Shown piece by piece: positions 37,601-51,132 of a stretch of DNA of 64,000 nucleotides (the first letter of the stretch is position 1; each line of letters begins with the position of its first letter). A model generated the notes under the pieces. That model was not told the origin of the DNA. It searched no databases and saw nothing but the letters and a program-made list of their open reading frames with translations. The stretch is from Streptococcus anginosus subsp. whileyi MAS624 (GTDB taxonomy: Bacteria > Bacillota > Bacilli > Lactobacillales > Streptococcaceae). The stretch spans positions 1,466,501-1,530,500 of the forward strand of contig NZ_AP013072.1 in NCBI RefSeq assembly GCF_000478925.1. Reading direction: 5' to 3'. A program made the translations under genes and the position numbers.

Positions 37601-37757
37601 AAAACTCATTCGCCTCGTCCGCTCGGCTGACACTATAAACCAAAACTCATTCACTTCGTCCGCCCAGCTGACACAATAAACCAAAACTCATTCACTTCGT
37701 CCGCCCGGCTGACAATATAAATCAAAACTAGTTCATTTCGTCCGCTGGGCGGACGGA
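37601..37757 (+). repeat. 41-bp tandem repeat array
   Basis: Four units with starts at 37601, 37642, 37683 and 37724 (period exactly 41 bp). Each begins AAAACT and contains a TTCGTCCGC block, then GGCTGACA-like and ATAAA blocks. The last copy is partial and ends in a hairpin CGTCCGC-TGG-GCGGACG (37739-37755). The array fills the 37525-37938 gap after the YdcF-like gene with the terminator that follows. No ORF is seen. Confidence 0.85.
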
Positions 37758-37839
37758 AGAAATGTCATGCAGTTTTGAAGATTTAGCAAAAAATAGTTGT
37801 GAGACAGAGCAATTGCATTTTAGCTTTATGTCACCAAAG

Positions 37840-37902
37840 ATAAAAAAACACGAACTCGTCCAGATTAGCTAGCAACTAGTCAAAGACAGAGTTCGTGTTT
37901 TA
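37840..37902 (-). terminator. terminator of the ABC exporter operon
   Basis: A 12-bp stem AAACACGAACTC/GAGTTCGTGTTT (37846-37857, 37889-37900) around a 31-nt loop, followed by more T on the minus strand. It may work in both directions. Confidence 0.75.
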
Positions 37903-37938
37903 TTGTTTAATTGGAGTTTTCTTTTGCTCCTTTATTCG

Positions 37939-39708
37939 TTAGGCTTCTTTCTTAGCAAACTGACTTGTATATAAGTCGTAATAGAAACCTTTATCAGCTA
38001 AAAGCGATTCGTGAGTTCCTTGCTCAATGATTTGCCCGTCTTTGAGAACCAAAATCTTGTCCGCCTCTTGAATCGTCGATAAGCGGTGAGCAATGACAAA
38101 GCTTGTTCGTCCTTGCATGAGGTTCTTCATCGCTTTTTGAATCAAGAGCTCTAGGCGTGTATCAACGGACGAGGTTGCTTCATCCAAAATCAAGATTTTT
38201 GGATCGGCTAATAGTGCTCGCGCGATGGTCAGCAATTGTTTTTGTCCTAGCGAAATATTGCTGGATTCCTGATTCATTTCCATATTATAGCCACCTGGAA
38301 GCGTCCGAATGAAATGATCGACATTAGCTGCTTTGGCGGCTTCCACAATCTCTTCATCTGTCGCATTCAGATTCCCAAAGCGCAAGTTTTCTTTGACTGT
38401 TCCTTCATAAAGCCAAGCGTCTTGCAAGACCATACCAAATTGTTTGCGGTAATCTTGGCGCGATAAGTTGCGAATATCGTGACCATCCACAGAAATTGAA
38501 CCTGCTGTTACATCATAAAAACGCATGAGCAGATTGATAAGGGTGGTCTTTCCGGCACCGGTTGGACCGACAATCGCCACCATTTCGCCCGGCTTAACCT
38601 CTAAGTTGAAGTCTCGAATGAGCGGTTTGTTTTCCACGTATTGAAAGTCAACATGCTTGAAGCTGACCTGACCTGTCAAATCATGTTCCAGCCACTCTTT
38701 CGCATCTGTTACTTCGTCTGGTTCATCCAAGACTTGGAAAACACGATCCAGCGAAGACTTAGCACTCTGCAATCGCCCAGCCAATTGCGTTAGGTTTTGG
38801 ATTGGTTGGTTTACTTGCCACACATATTGTACGAATGCTTGCATGTTCCCAATCGTTAATTGTCCAGAAATGACTTGCAGACCACCAACAACTGCTACAA
38901 GCAGATAAGTCAAATCTGAAACGGCGTTCAAAATTGGCATCATCAAGCCAGAAATAAAACTAGCTTTGAACCCGACTTCTTGGAGTTTTTGCGTGATTTC
39001 TCGAAAATCGTCTGAAGATGTTTCTTCACGACCATAGAGTTTCAGCACATTAAAACCAGTTAGATTTTCTTGAACAAATCCATTCATGACACCTAGCGTA
39101 TCTGCTTGCTTTTTAAAATACGGTTGTGATTTTTTCAAAATAAAAGTCGCCCCAAAATAGGTCAATGGAATGCTAGCAATCACTATCAAAGCCAGTTGAA
39201 AATTAAGATACAAGACCATTCCGATAACTAAGGTAATGGTCAAAACCGCATTTACAACTTGTAAGAATGATTGTTGAAGCGCATTTGAAACAGTCTCTAC
39301 ATCACTGGTAAAGCGCCCTAGCAAATCTCCAAATTGATGCTTATCAAAGTAAGAAACTGGAATTTGATTAATTTTAGAACTCAACTCATTGCGCATGTCA
39401 CGTACTGTATTTTGCACCGCATTGGTCATAAAATAATTCGAATAGTAAGCCCCAATTTCATAGAACAAACCACGCAAAAGGTAAAGTGCCATTACCCAAA
39501 AGACATATGTTGTGTTTATACTGGCGCCTTCGACTCCTTTTGCCATATCCAATACATTTCGTGTCAATTCTGTAATAGCAAGACCAAGTACAAAAGGCTC
39601 TAGCACGCTCATCACAATACTCACCACCTTCAAAAAGATAGCAAGGATTACTGAGAGTTTATAAACTTTTAAATAACTCCACAAGCGCATAAAACTATGT
39701 TGTTTCAT
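37939..39708 (-). CDS. ABC exporter subunit with canonical Walker B
   Basis: A 589-residue half-transporter with six membrane helices (about 15-315) and an ATPase domain. Walker A is GPTGAGKTT and Walker B is ILILDEATSSVD with the catalytic Glu. The signature is ISLGQKQLL instead of LSGGQ. It forms a heterodimer with the gene immediately upstream (9 bp gap). The LmrCD and PatAB pairs of this class export drugs. The substrate is not known here. Confidence 0.92.
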   Translation of the reverse strand: MKQHSFMRLWSYLKVYKLSVILAIFLKVVSIVMSVLEPFVLGLAITELTRNVLDMAKGVEGASINTTYVFWVMALYLLRGLFYEIGAYYSNYFMTNAVQNTVRDMRNELSSKINQIPVSYFDKHQFGDLLGRFTSDVETVSNALQQSFLQVVNAVLTITLVIGMVLYLNFQLALIVIASIPLTYFGATFILKKSQPYFKKQADTLGVMNGFVQENLTGFNVLKLYGREETSSDDFREITQKLQEVGFKASFISGLMMPILNAVSDLTYLLVAVVGGLQVISGQLTIGNMQAFVQYVWQVNQPIQNLTQLAGRLQSAKSSLDRVFQVLDEPDEVTDAKEWLEHDLTGQVSFKHVDFQYVENKPLIRDFNLEVKPGEMVAIVGPTGAGKTTLINLLMRFYDVTAGSISVDGHDIRNLSRQDYRKQFGMVLQDAWLYEGTVKENLRFGNLNATDEEIVEAAKAANVDHFIRTLPGGYNMEMNQESSNISLGQKQLLTIARALLADPKILILDEATSSVDTRLELLIQKAMKNLMQGRTSFVIAHRLSTIQEADKILVLKDGQIIEQGTHESLLADKGFYYDLYTSQFAKKEA

Positions 39709-39717
39709 CTTTCCCTC

Positions 39718-41454
39718 CTATTCTTCTGTTAGTGATTGACTATTAAGCTGAGAATTGGCAATTTCGCGATAGATGTCATTATCTTGCATCAATTCTTCAT
39801 GCGTTCCACGACCGACGATTTCGCCCTTATCAAGGACAATAATCTGGTCAGCGTCCATAATGGTTCCCACACGTTGTGCTACAATCAATACAGTAGCATT
39901 TTGCGTAACTTCTTTGAGTCGACTTCGAAGAATGGCATCGGTCTTATAGTCCAAAGCGGAAAACGAATCATCAAAAATATAAATATCTGGCTCTTTTACG
40001 ACTGCCCGCGCAATGGAGAGACGTTGCTTTTGACCACCAGAAAGATTGCTTCCACCTTCTGCCAAATGCGTTTCAAAACGCTCTTCCTTGCTTTCGATAA
40101 AGTCTCTCGCTTGTGCTACATCTGCTGCTTGCACCAATTCCTCACGACTAGCATTTTCTTTCCCATAGCGAAGGTTTTCTGCGATTGTGCCGGTAAAGAG
40201 CAAAGCCTTTTGTGGAATGAAACCTATCTTCTGCCGCAACGCTTTTAGGTTATAAGAACGCACGTCCACTCCGTCTACTAAAATCTTTCCAAGTGTCACG
40301 TCATAGAAACGCGGAATCAATTGCACCAATGAGGACTTCCCTGAGCCGGTCGAGCCGATAAAAGCAATCGTTTCACCAGGTTTCGTTTTGAACGAAATAT
40401 CATGTAGCACCGGGCTTTCTGTCTCACCGGGATAAGCAAAAGTAACATTGTCAAACTCTAAATAACCATGACTGTCTGTCTCCGTAACACCGTCTTCGTT
40501 TGGATTGATTGAGATTGGCATTTCCATTACTTCTTTTAACCGTTCACTCGAAACAGCAGTTCTAGGATACATAGTAAACAAGCTAGACAGCAACAGAAAT
40601 GACAGCAAAGCATGGAAACTGTATTCAATAAAAGCAACCAAATCCCCAACTTGCAAGTCTCCTGTACCAAGTGGTTTTAAAGCAAACCAGACAATGGCAA
40701 CAATCATGGCAATGATGATTTGAACAAAGAGCGGTTCTGTCAAACCGGTTAATTTAAATAATCGATTGGAGTTATCCGCATAAATTTCATTTTGTGAAGC
40801 AAAGCGCTCTTCTTGAAATTCTTCTCGTGCAAAAGCCCGAATGACACGTAGACCCGTTAAATTTTCACGCGCGTATTGATTGATTTTATCTAAAGTTTTT
40901 TGTTGTTTTTCTGATAAAGGACGAGTCTTGACTGCTATATACCAAACGACAATGCCGAGGAAAGGAACAGAAATTGCAACAATCCAAGCCAAGGAAGGAC
41001 TAGTGAAAAAAATCATCATCACACTAGAAATCATCATCATTGGTGTAATGACACCCATTTTTAGGGATTGCTCTGCGAACTGCATCAAAACAAAAGCATC
41101 ACTGGTAATCCGTGTCACCAAAGACGAAACGCCGATTTGCTCATATTCATGATGCGAATACTCTTGCAATTTATCATACACATCATTGCGCATGTCCCGT
41201 ACCATGCTCGTCGTTAATTTCCCAGCAGCATAGGCAAGGACAATCCGTCCAAAGACTCCTAGCAAAATGACAATGAGCATCACAATCGCCCAATAATACA
41301 AACGATTGCTATCTCCTCGATTAATCCCTTCATCAATCATTCGTGCCAAAACAGTCGGCAAACCGAGATTTACCACAACAAAGAAGATAGCACCAAAGAA
41401 ATCCAACATCAACCATTTGGGATATTTTTTCAAATAAGACCAAATATACTTCAT
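39718..41454 (-). CDS. ABC exporter subunit with degenerate Walker B
   Basis: A 578-residue half-transporter, with six membrane helices and then an ATPase domain. Walker A is GSTGSGKSS and the signature is canonical LSGGQKQRLS. Walker B ends in IYIFDDSFSALD, where Asp replaces the catalytic Glu. Together with the partner subunit this gives one consensus and one degenerate ATP site, the normal state of heterodimeric exporters such as TM287/288 and BmrCD. Confidence 0.92.
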   Translation of the reverse strand: MKYIWSYLKKYPKWLMLDFFGAIFFVVVNLGLPTVLARMIDEGINRGDSNRLYYWAIVMLIVILLGVFGRIVLAYAAGKLTTSMVRDMRNDVYDKLQEYSHHEYEQIGVSSLVTRITSDAFVLMQFAEQSLKMGVITPMMMISSVMMIFFTSPSLAWIVAISVPFLGIVVWYIAVKTRPLSEKQQKTLDKINQYARENLTGLRVIRAFAREEFQEERFASQNEIYADNSNRLFKLTGLTEPLFVQIIIAMIVAIVWFALKPLGTGDLQVGDLVAFIEYSFHALLSFLLLSSLFTMYPRTAVSSERLKEVMEMPISINPNEDGVTETDSHGYLEFDNVTFAYPGETESPVLHDISFKTKPGETIAFIGSTGSGKSSLVQLIPRFYDVTLGKILVDGVDVRSYNLKALRQKIGFIPQKALLFTGTIAENLRYGKENASREELVQAADVAQARDFIESKEERFETHLAEGGSNLSGGQKQRLSIARAVVKEPDIYIFDDSFSALDYKTDAILRSRLKEVTQNATVLIVAQRVGTIMDADQIIVLDKGEIVGRGTHEELMQDNDIYREIANSQLNSQSLTEE

Positions 41455-41521
41455 GTTTCTCCTTTCTCCTCATAAAACAAATCCACAATAAAAAAGCACC
41501 AACGTACTTTTTAGACAAAAT

Positions 41522-41695
41522 GGGGGAGTGGGACAGAACTTATCTTGAAAAATTTAAGTTCGTAGTCCCACCCCCGCAAAGGTGATTAGGTGCTCTTTCG
41601 AGCTTGAAAAGCGAATAAAGAGTCCAATCACCTACTGCGTCATTCGCTTATCACTAAATTAGATAGAGGCTGAGATACTTTTTGTCCGACCTCAT
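41522..41695 (+). repeat. dispersed intergenic repeat, copy 3
   Basis: Three nested hairpins in the gap between the exporter and endA. The first is GTGGGAC...GTCCCAC enclosing AGAACTTA/TTAAGTTC (41522-41575). The second is GGTGATT...AATCACC (41581-41633). The third is GAGGCTGAGA...GTCCGACCTC (41665-41693). Blocks match 2866-2975 (reversed) and 24427-24541. No promoter or gene is evident in 41455-41745. The element may terminate endA transcription. Confidence 0.6.
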
Positions 41696-41745
41696 GTAAA
41701 AATAGTATAACAAAAAGATGATATAAATGCAACACTAGCAATAAT

Positions 41746-42591
41746 CTAGTTGGTAACAGTCACTTCTCCTGTTTGATAATTTAGCCGAAGTCCTGTCTGT
41801 ACGTTGGGAACAAAGACATTTATTTCCAGACTGCCGTCATTAGATTTGCCTTCAATATGCGAACCAACCGGCACCAAATCCTGTTCATTGGCATAAATCA
41901 AAGTCACCCGATACCGAACTCGTTTATTTTTGTCTAGTGCCTTGCGGACCTTTGTTTCATAAAAATTTTGACCCGTAGAATGACCAGTATTGGCTTGATT
42001 AGCCCAAGCTGTTTGCACAGCGATGTTTTTCGGGTTGCTGGTCGAAGCATCAAAACCTTTCAAGTTGCCAATCAAAGCATAACCCAACAAATGCCCACGG
42101 TCAACCGCATGATTATATTCACCTGATAAATGCTTCACCTGATGCCAACCAGCAGGTGTCCAAGTCGTGGAGCCATTTCCTGTCTCCTCACGATTCTTAT
42201 ACTGACGAGTGGCTTTGGATAAAAGAGCATTGGCTACAGTCGGAACAGTCTGACCCCGGACGAGCTTGGTCTTATTATCCGCGTAAGGAACGCTTGCGAC
42301 TTTGGCATCCAATGTTGTTTGATTTTCGTTGATTGTGAAAGCTCCCGCTCCATTCCATTCGATCTTTCCTTTAAGCTGCCGCTTGACGGATTCTGTCAAA
42401 ACACTCTGCGCTAATTCTTGACTGGGTGCTGCATGATTCGTCCGAATACTTCGATTAATAGCAGTGCTGTCAGAAGGCTTCGTACTACTATGATGATTGC
42501 TAAAAGAATAACCTCCTAGCACAAGAACCAGTGCTATAACCAGACCAGCTACACTTTGTGTTACTTTCTGGTTGGATTTCTTTCTCGCCAT
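41746..42591 (-). CDS. endA: EndA-type membrane DNA-entry nuclease
   Basis: A 281-residue DNA/RNA non-specific endonuclease. An N-terminal signal-anchor helix (about residues 12-30) is followed by the beta-beta-alpha-metal domain with the catalytic DRGH motif ([14 protein letters not shown]) and the metal-binding Asn region NQANTGH. Pneumococcal EndA degrades one strand of incoming DNA during transformation. GGAGG before the ATG at 42591 favours this start over one 15 codons upstream. It follows murA and epuA, as in pneumococcus. Confidence 0.92.
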   Translation of the reverse strand: MARKKSNQKVTQSVAGLVIALVLVLGGYSFSNHHSSTKPSDSTAINRSIRTNHAAPSQELAQSVLTESVKRQLKGKIEWNGAGAFTINENQTTLDAKVASVPYADNKTKLVRGQTVPTVANALLSKATRQYKNREETGNGSTTWTPAGWHQVKHLSGEYNHAVDRGHLLGYALIGNLKGFDASTSNPKNIAVQTAWANQANTGHSTGQNFYETKVRKALDKNKRVRYRVTLIYANEQDLVPVGSHIEGKSNDGSLEINVFVPNVQTGLRLNYQTGEVTVTN

Positions 42592-42605
42592 TTCTCCTCC
42601 CTTTT

Positions 42606-42682
42606 TAAATAAATAGGAAGCGGGACTCAAAGCCAACTTCTACGAAATCACGACCTCTGTCTCACTCCCTTTTTCCTATCAA
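42606..42682 (-). repeat. stem-loop of the GTGGGAC/GAGTCCCGC type
   Basis: On the minus strand the region runs from GGGAGTGAGACAGAGGTCG to TTTGAGTCCCGCTTCC. It resembles the common streptococcal GGGAGTGGGAC intergenic element and relates to the first hairpin at 41522. It separates epuA from endA. Confidence 0.4.
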
Positions 42683-42691
42683 TATTATTGT

Positions 42692-42868
42692 CTATTGTCC
42701 TGTGAATTTGCTGATGATTTCCTGCCACTTATCTGGCGATAAAATAGCCCATGGACTTTTGCCACCGTAGCCAACAACTAAGCCAAGTGAAAACAAAATC
42801 AAACCAAGCAACAAGACTGCTAGAACAATTCCAACTTGTTTTCCAACGTATTTCAAATCATTATTCAT
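42692..42868 (-). CDS. epuA: EpuA-like small membrane protein
   Basis: A 58-residue protein. It has a short charged N-terminus ([13 protein letters not shown]), one hydrophobic helix, then [20 protein letters not shown], the EpuA family signature. It is often annotated as an RNA polymerase beta-associated protein in streptococci. Its ATG overlaps the end of murA by 8 bp, and endA follows, matching the pneumococcal order murA-epuA-endA. Function is not settled. Confidence 0.88.
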   Translation of the reverse strand: MNNDLKYVGKQVGIVLAVLLLGLILFSLGLVVGYGGKSPWAILSPDKWQEIISKFTGQ

Positions 42869-44141
42869 CGTCTTCTTCCTTCACTCGCTTAATAGAAGCA
42901 CCTAAGTTAGACAACTTTTTATGGAACTGGTAATAGCCTCTGTCCAAGTGAGTTAGTTGTCCTACTTTTGTTTCACCTTCTGCAACCAAGCCTGTTAAAA
43001 TCAACGCGGCACTCGCACGCAAGTCTGTTGACATCACCTCTGCCCCTTGCAAGGCTTGACCACCGACGATACGAGCTGTGTCCCGCATAATTTCTGAATG
43101 TAAACCCATCCGACGCATTTCTTCCAGATGTTGGAAACGATTCTCAAAAACAGTTTCAATCATGGTAGACTCACCCTTGGCAACCGTCATCAAAGCTGTA
43201 AATTGTGCCTGCATATCTGTTGGGAAACCTGGATGCGGAAGAGTCTTCACATTGACCGCTTTTAGCTTGGATAAATCTGAACGAATCCGAATCCCTTCGT
43301 CTTCTTCGGTAACAGATACACCCATTTCCATCAATTTCGCGATAAGTGGACGATTATGCTCCCAGATAGCATCTCGCACAAGAACATTGCCACCTGTCAT
43401 AGCAGCTGCTACCATAAAAGTTCCGGCTTCGATACGGTCTTGGACCACGCTGTGACTTGTCCCAGATAATTCCTTAACCCCAGTAATAGTTAATGTTTCC
43501 GTACCTGCACCACGGACTTTAGCACCCATTTTGTTTAACAAAACAGCTAAATCCACAATTTCAGGCTCCCGAGCTGCATTTTCAATAACAGTCACACCGT
43601 CTGCTAACGTTGCTGCCATCATAATATTTTGCGTCGCACCCACACTTGGAAAATCCATGTAAATATGAGCTCCATGCAATCGGTTAGCTTTGGCCTCAAT
43701 AAATCCAGCCGTCTGCTTAATTTCTGCTCCCATTGCCTCTAAACCTTTCAAATGAAGGTCAATAGGACGGCTTCCAATCGTACAGCCACCTGGCATCGAA
43801 ACCTTGGCATGACCATTACGCGCCAAAATCGGACCTAATACTACGATAGAAGCCCGCATTTTACTTACATATTTATAGGGCGCTTCTTCGCCCAATGGTT
43901 GGGTAGCATCCACCGTAATCTTGTTTTCTTCCTGCTCAAAAGTTACTTTTGTATTCAACCAACGAACCACATTATTCATCGTAAAAACATCCGATAGAAC
44001 TGGCACATTTGTAAGAATGGTCTTTCCTGTCTTTGCTAAAATAGTGGCTGCAAGCAATGGCAAAACAGCATTTTTGTCACCTTCAATTTTAACCGAACCA
44101 ACTAACGGATTTGAACCACCTTGTATAATAATTTTATCCAT
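42861..44141 (-). CDS. murA: UDP-N-acetylglucosamine 1-carboxyvinyltransferase
   Basis: A 426-residue enolpyruvyl transferase for the first committed step of peptidoglycan synthesis. The catalytic, fosfomycin-reactive Cys lies in [21 protein letters not shown] near residue 22 is the UDP-sugar contact, and [10 protein letters not shown] is conserved. Streptococci usually have two MurA enzymes, and which paralogue this is cannot be told without the second copy. Confidence 0.95.
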   Translation of the reverse strand: MDKIIIQGGSNPLVGSVKIEGDKNAVLPLLAATILAKTGKTILTNVPVLSDVFTMNNVVRWLNTKVTFEQEENKITVDATQPLGEEAPYKYVSKMRASIVVLGPILARNGHAKVSMPGGCTIGSRPIDLHLKGLEAMGAEIKQTAGFIEAKANRLHGAHIYMDFPSVGATQNIMMAATLADGVTVIENAAREPEIVDLAVLLNKMGAKVRGAGTETLTITGVKELSGTSHSVVQDRIEAGTFMVAAAMTGGNVLVRDAIWEHNRPLIAKLMEMGVSVTEEDEGIRIRSDLSKLKAVNVKTLPHPGFPTDMQAQFTALMTVAKGESTMIETVFENRFQHLEEMRRMGLHSEIMRDTARIVGGQALQGAEVMSTDLRASAALILTGLVAEGETKVGQLTHLDRGYYQFHKKLSNLGASIKRVKEEDDE

Positions 44142-44179
44142 ATTTTCTCCAAAACACTTATTGTATTTCTTTTCTCATC

Positions 44180-44410
44180 TTATAAATTGCTATTAAACAC
44201 ATCACGTCCCAATGTATAGAGACTGAGGAAGAAAGAGCTGAGCAAAAAGCCTAATGCAATACTAAGCAATAAAATCAAAAAACGAATTCTAAAAGCATTG
44301 TCAGCATTCACTTTCAATAGTTTTTCCCAATTCACAACAGTAGAAAGCAAGTGAAATGAAAGAAAAATAAAAATCATATGGCTACTAAGCGTAAAAATTA
44401 ACTGAATCAT
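44180..44410 (-). CDS. DUF1146-family small membrane protein
   Basis: A 76-residue protein with two hydrophobic helices and a central WEKLLKVNADNAFRIRFLILLLS segment typical of DUF1146/YwzB. The frame opens 30 codons earlier, but GGGGAT before the ATG at 44410 and the family N-terminus decide the start. It lies between the ATP synthase operon and murA, a known Firmicute arrangement. Function unknown. Confidence 0.82.
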   Translation of the reverse strand: MIQLIFTLSSHMIFIFLSFHLLSTVVNWEKLLKVNADNAFRIRFLILLLSIALGFLLSSFFLSLYTLGRDVFNSNL

Positions 44411-44485
44411 ATCCCCATTATACCAAAAAAATAGATGAGAGCAAACTATCGGACACGAATCATGTATCGATAACAAAAAAGCCAT

Positions 44486-44512
44486 TATAAAAAAGGCCAA
44501 TTGGCCTTTTCG
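44486..44512 (-). terminator. terminator of the ATP synthase operon
   Basis: A perfect inverted repeat AAAAGGCCAATTGGCCTTTT a few bases after the atpC stop, followed by TTATAATGG on the minus strand. The TATAAT (44484-44489) may also serve as a -10 for the DUF1146-murA unit, but no -35 is visible. Confidence 0.8.
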
Positions 44513-44514
44513 TA

Positions 44515-44934
44515 TTATAATCTTGTTCCAACGTTAATTCGGTTAATGGCACGCTGAAGAGCGATTCTGGCACGACGTTCTTGGTCAATTAAATGCTTTT
44601 CCTGTGCTTCTTCAATGGCACGCTCGGCACGCAATTTTGCTCTTTCAGCACGACTGATGTCAATATCACGAGCGCGTTCAGCAGAGTCTGCAACGATGGT
44701 AATCAAATTATCAGCAACTTCGACAATTCCACCATTCACCGCAATCCAATTGACATGATCTTCTTCATCAATCCGCTTCACTTTGACCTCATCGACAGCC
44801 AAAACAGCAATCATGTTTTCATGATGCGGCAAAATCCCCATTTCTCCATCAAGAGTTTTAACGGAAACAAACGTTGCATGATGATCAAAAACCAGACCAT
44901 CAGGTGTAACGATTTGTACTGTCATTTGAGCCAT
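44515..44934 (-). CDS. atpC: F1F0 ATP synthase epsilon subunit
   Basis: A 139-residue epsilon subunit. It has an N-terminal beta-sandwich ([25 protein letters not shown]) and a C-terminal helical hairpin rich in Ala, Arg and Glu. It links the central stalk to the c ring and can restrain the enzyme. Last gene of the operon, before the terminator. Confidence 0.97.
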   Translation of the reverse strand: MAQMTVQIVTPDGLVFDHHATFVSVKTLDGEMGILPHHENMIAVLAVDEVKVKRIDEEDHVNWIAVNGGIVEVADNLITIVADSAERARDIDISRAERAKLRAERAIEEAQEKHLIDQERRARIALQRAINRINVGTRL

Positions 44935-44944
44935 AAGTCACCTC

Positions 44945-47264
<2,320 letters not shown>

Positions 47265-47279
47265 CTGACACCTCTATTC

Positions 47280-48788
<1,509 letters not shown>

Positions 48789-48800
48789 TCACACCACTTT

Positions 48801-49337
48801 CTATTTCAATTTTTCTTTTACTGTTTGTAATTGACGTTTAATACTTGCATCAATTGTCTTATTATTAGCAGTGATGATAAAGCCACCAATAAGGCTCGCA
48901 TCAAGTTCTTCTTTTAAGGAACGAACTTGCAATCCAAATTTTCGCTCAACAATTGGAATAATTTTGGATTTTTGAGTCTCAGATAAAGTCTGAATGGATT
49001 TAATCGTCACTTCAAATTCATTACTAATCATTTCAAGCTGATGAAGACTTTCTACTAAAATATCATAAAAAAGATCTTCACGATGATTGTGAATAATAAC
49101 TTCAATGAAGTTGTCAATCAAAAGCGAATCAGATCCTTGAAAATAGCGAAGGCTTTTTTCTTTTTCTGTATCATCAACACCAATGTGCGATAGAAAGGCA
49201 ACTAAGTTTGTATCATCCAAAATGTCTTTCATTTGATGAAGCTGTTCAAAGACATTTTTTTGTTGCCCTTTTTCAATCACAAGTTGGACAAAAGGTGTGG
49301 TATATTTTTCAACTACCGCAAATCTTTTTTTGTCCAT
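48801..49337 (-). CDS. atpH: F1F0 ATP synthase delta subunit
   Basis: A 178-residue delta/OSCP subunit with a helical N-terminal part and the C-terminal block LIGGFIITANNKTIDASIKRQL. It anchors the peripheral stalk to F1. It overlaps atpF by one base. Confidence 0.95.
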   Translation of the reverse strand: MDKKRFAVVEKYTTPFVQLVIEKGQQKNVFEQLHQMKDILDDTNLVAFLSHIGVDDTEKEKSLRYFQGSDSLLIDNFIEVIIHNHREDLFYDILVESLHQLEMISNEFEVTIKSIQTLSETQKSKIIPIVERKFGLQVRSLKEELDASLIGGFIITANNKTIDASIKRQLQTVKEKLK

Positions 49338-49831
49338 TAAGCATCTCCTAGCTTGTCAATGTACCGGTCAATCAACTCTTTGTGAGCTTCTTGATCCAAC
49401 TGTTGGCCTAAAATTTTACTAGCAAGATTTACAGTCAAATCAGCTACATCACCTTTAATACTGTTCAAGGCTTCTGCTTTGGTTTGAGCAATTTCTTGAT
49501 TTGCTTTCTCTTTTAAACGTCCAGCTTCATCAGCTGCATCTGCCAAGATTCCTGCCTTATTTTTCTCAGCAGTTTCTTTAGCATTCTCAATAATGGTTGT
49601 CGCTTCCTGACGACTACCTGCTAATTCTGTTTCTCTTTTTTGCGCTAAATCTTCTGCTTTTTGACGAGCAGATTCTGCACCATCAATATCATCTGAAATC
49701 TTTTTAGCACGTTGCTCAAAAGTACTTGTGATATTCTCCCAGGCAAATTTCTTGATTAAAATGATTAACAGAAGAAATGAGCCTGCTACAAGGATAAAAT
49801 CCCCAATAAGACTACCTAAAGTAATATTCAT
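49337..49831 (-). CDS. atpF: F1F0 ATP synthase b subunit
   Basis: A 164-residue subunit with one N-terminal membrane helix and a long Ala/Glu/Lys-rich coiled coil that forms the peripheral stalk. Gene order and length are normal. Confidence 0.96.
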   Translation of the reverse strand: MNITLGSLIGDFILVAGSFLLLIILIKKFAWENITSTFEQRAKKISDDIDGAESARQKAEDLAQKRETELAGSRQEATTIIENAKETAEKNKAGILADAADEAGRLKEKANQEIAQTKAEALNSIKGDVADLTVNLASKILGQQLDQEAHKELIDRYIDKLGDA

Positions 49832-49845
49832 CTCTTATCTCCCTT

Positions 49846-50559
49846 CTATTCCTCACTGTTAATTTTCTTACCTAGATACATAGATGTCAACATGGTAAAT
49901 ACATAGGCTTGAATACATGAAATAAAGACTGAAAAAGCAGTCCAAACAAGATTCAATACAAAAGCTACCGAATACCAGAAGACAGCCTGATGAGATAAGG
50001 TCGCAAGTAAGCCAGATAATACTTCACCCGCGTAAATATTTCCGTAAATCCGCAAAGCCAAAGAAGCAAAATTGGTGAATTCTTCCAAAATATTCATTGG
50101 AGTCATTCCAACAGGTGTCACAAAAGCTTTGAGATACGCTTTCACCCCACGTCGGCGAATCCCTTCAATGTGACAAATCAAGGTAATCAAGAATGAAAAT
50201 CCTAGGTCAAATGCAAGATTAGCTGTTGGAGATGTCCACAAGTTATATCCCTTGGTTGTCTGCACTTTTGCCATCAAACCAAGATTGTTAGCTACTGCAA
50301 CGAAAAGGAATAAGGAAAAGATAAATAGAGAATAATTCTTTATATATTTATCGCCAATATTTCCCTTTGTAAAGCCAATAACAAAATCATAGAGGTATTC
50401 TAAGACATTTTGTTTGCCAGAAGGCTTCAGCGTCATTTTCCGACTAGCCCAATAAACAAAGGCAAATACGATAAATACAGTTAGAAGAGACATAGCAAGT
50501 AGAGTCAAATCAAAAGTCACAGGACCTAAAGTGATAGTTGGATTTATACTTTCTTCCAA
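49846..50559 (-). CDS. atpB: F1F0 ATP synthase a subunit
   Basis: A 237-residue membrane subunit of the proton channel. The essential Arg lies in [18 protein letters not shown]. It pairs with the c ring, where protons move. Confidence 0.97.
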   Translation of the reverse strand: MEESINPTITLGPVTFDLTLLAMSLLTVFIVFAFVYWASRKMTLKPSGKQNVLEYLYDFVIGFTKGNIGDKYIKNYSLFIFSLFLFVAVANNLGLMAKVQTTKGYNLWTSPTANLAFDLGFSFLITLICHIEGIRRRGVKAYLKAFVTPVGMTPMNILEEFTNFASLALRIYGNIYAGEVLSGLLATLSHQAVFWYSVAFVLNLVWTAFSVFISCIQAYVFTMLTSMYLGKKINSEE

Positions 50560-50598
50560 CGAACTCCACCCCCTTTTCTAAAGGATAACTTTCTTTTC

Positions 50599-50799
50599 TT
50601 ATTTAATGATGAATGACATCGCAAGTGTTACGAAGAAAGTACCTTCGATAAAGGCAATCCCCATGATCATGAGCGTTCTCAACTGACCAATGATTTCTGG
50701 TTGACGTGATGCTGATTTAAATAGATTTGCCATTAAAAAACCTTCAGCGAGCGAAACACCCATACAGGCAAGACATAATCCAAAAAATGTTAAATTCAT
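50599..50799 (-). CDS. atpE: F1F0 ATP synthase c subunit
   Basis: A 66-residue hairpin of two membrane helices. The ion-binding carboxylate is the Glu in [10 protein letters not shown]. The short length and position at the head of the operon (order E-B-F-H-A-G-D-C) are typical of streptococci, where the enzyme mainly pumps protons out to resist acid. No upstream atpI is seen. Confidence 0.96.
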   Translation of the reverse strand: MNLTFFGLCLACMGVSLAEGFLMANLFKSASRQPEIIGQLRTLMIMGIAFIEGTFFVTLAMSFIIK

Positions 50800-50835
50800 G
50801 ATGAATTCTCCTTTATGTTTAAAATTTACTTACTT

Positions 50836-50864
50836 AGTTTAGTCCTAAAAATTCTTTTTGTCAA
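50836..50864 (-). promoter_or_regulatory. promoter of the ATP synthase operon
   Basis: TTGACA and TAAACT with a 17-bp spacer on the minus strand, about 40 bp before atpE. The rest of the 50865-51094 gap is AT-rich. It holds a weak inverted repeat (TAGGCTATC...GATAACCTA) but no gene. Confidence 0.75.
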
Positions 50865-51094
50865 ATGTTTTTGTCTTTTGGAAACGTTTTATACGGATTT
50901 CTTTCAATTTCCAAAAAAGTAGGCTATCCTCAACAATTGTGGTTTTAGAATAGTAGTAAAACGAACTTGATCCCACTAGATAACCTATTGATATATGAAG
51001 CTGCGATTCCTATTTATTAAATTTCGTTTTGCTACAAAATCATAGTCTTTCTATCTCTAGATAGGTCAAATAAACAGGAAGTATGAGCAACTTT

Positions 51095-51126
51095 TCAACA
51101 AAGAGGCTGGTTAAGTTCCAGCCCCT
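51095..51126 (-). terminator. terminator of the glycogen operon
   Basis: An 8-bp stem GGGGCTGG/CCAGCCTC (one G-T pair) with a 7-nt loop, then TTTG on the minus strand, just after the glgP stop. The U-tract is short. Confidence 0.6.
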
Positions 51127-51132
51127 AGCTTA

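Noticed and set aside
37601..37757. CRISPR array
   Set aside because: Repeats are directly adjacent with a 41-bp period and no unique spacers, and there are no cas genes nearby.
50865..51094. Small gene between atpE and glgP
   Set aside because: No frame with a start and ribosome site longer than a few dozen codons; only a weak inverted repeat is seen.
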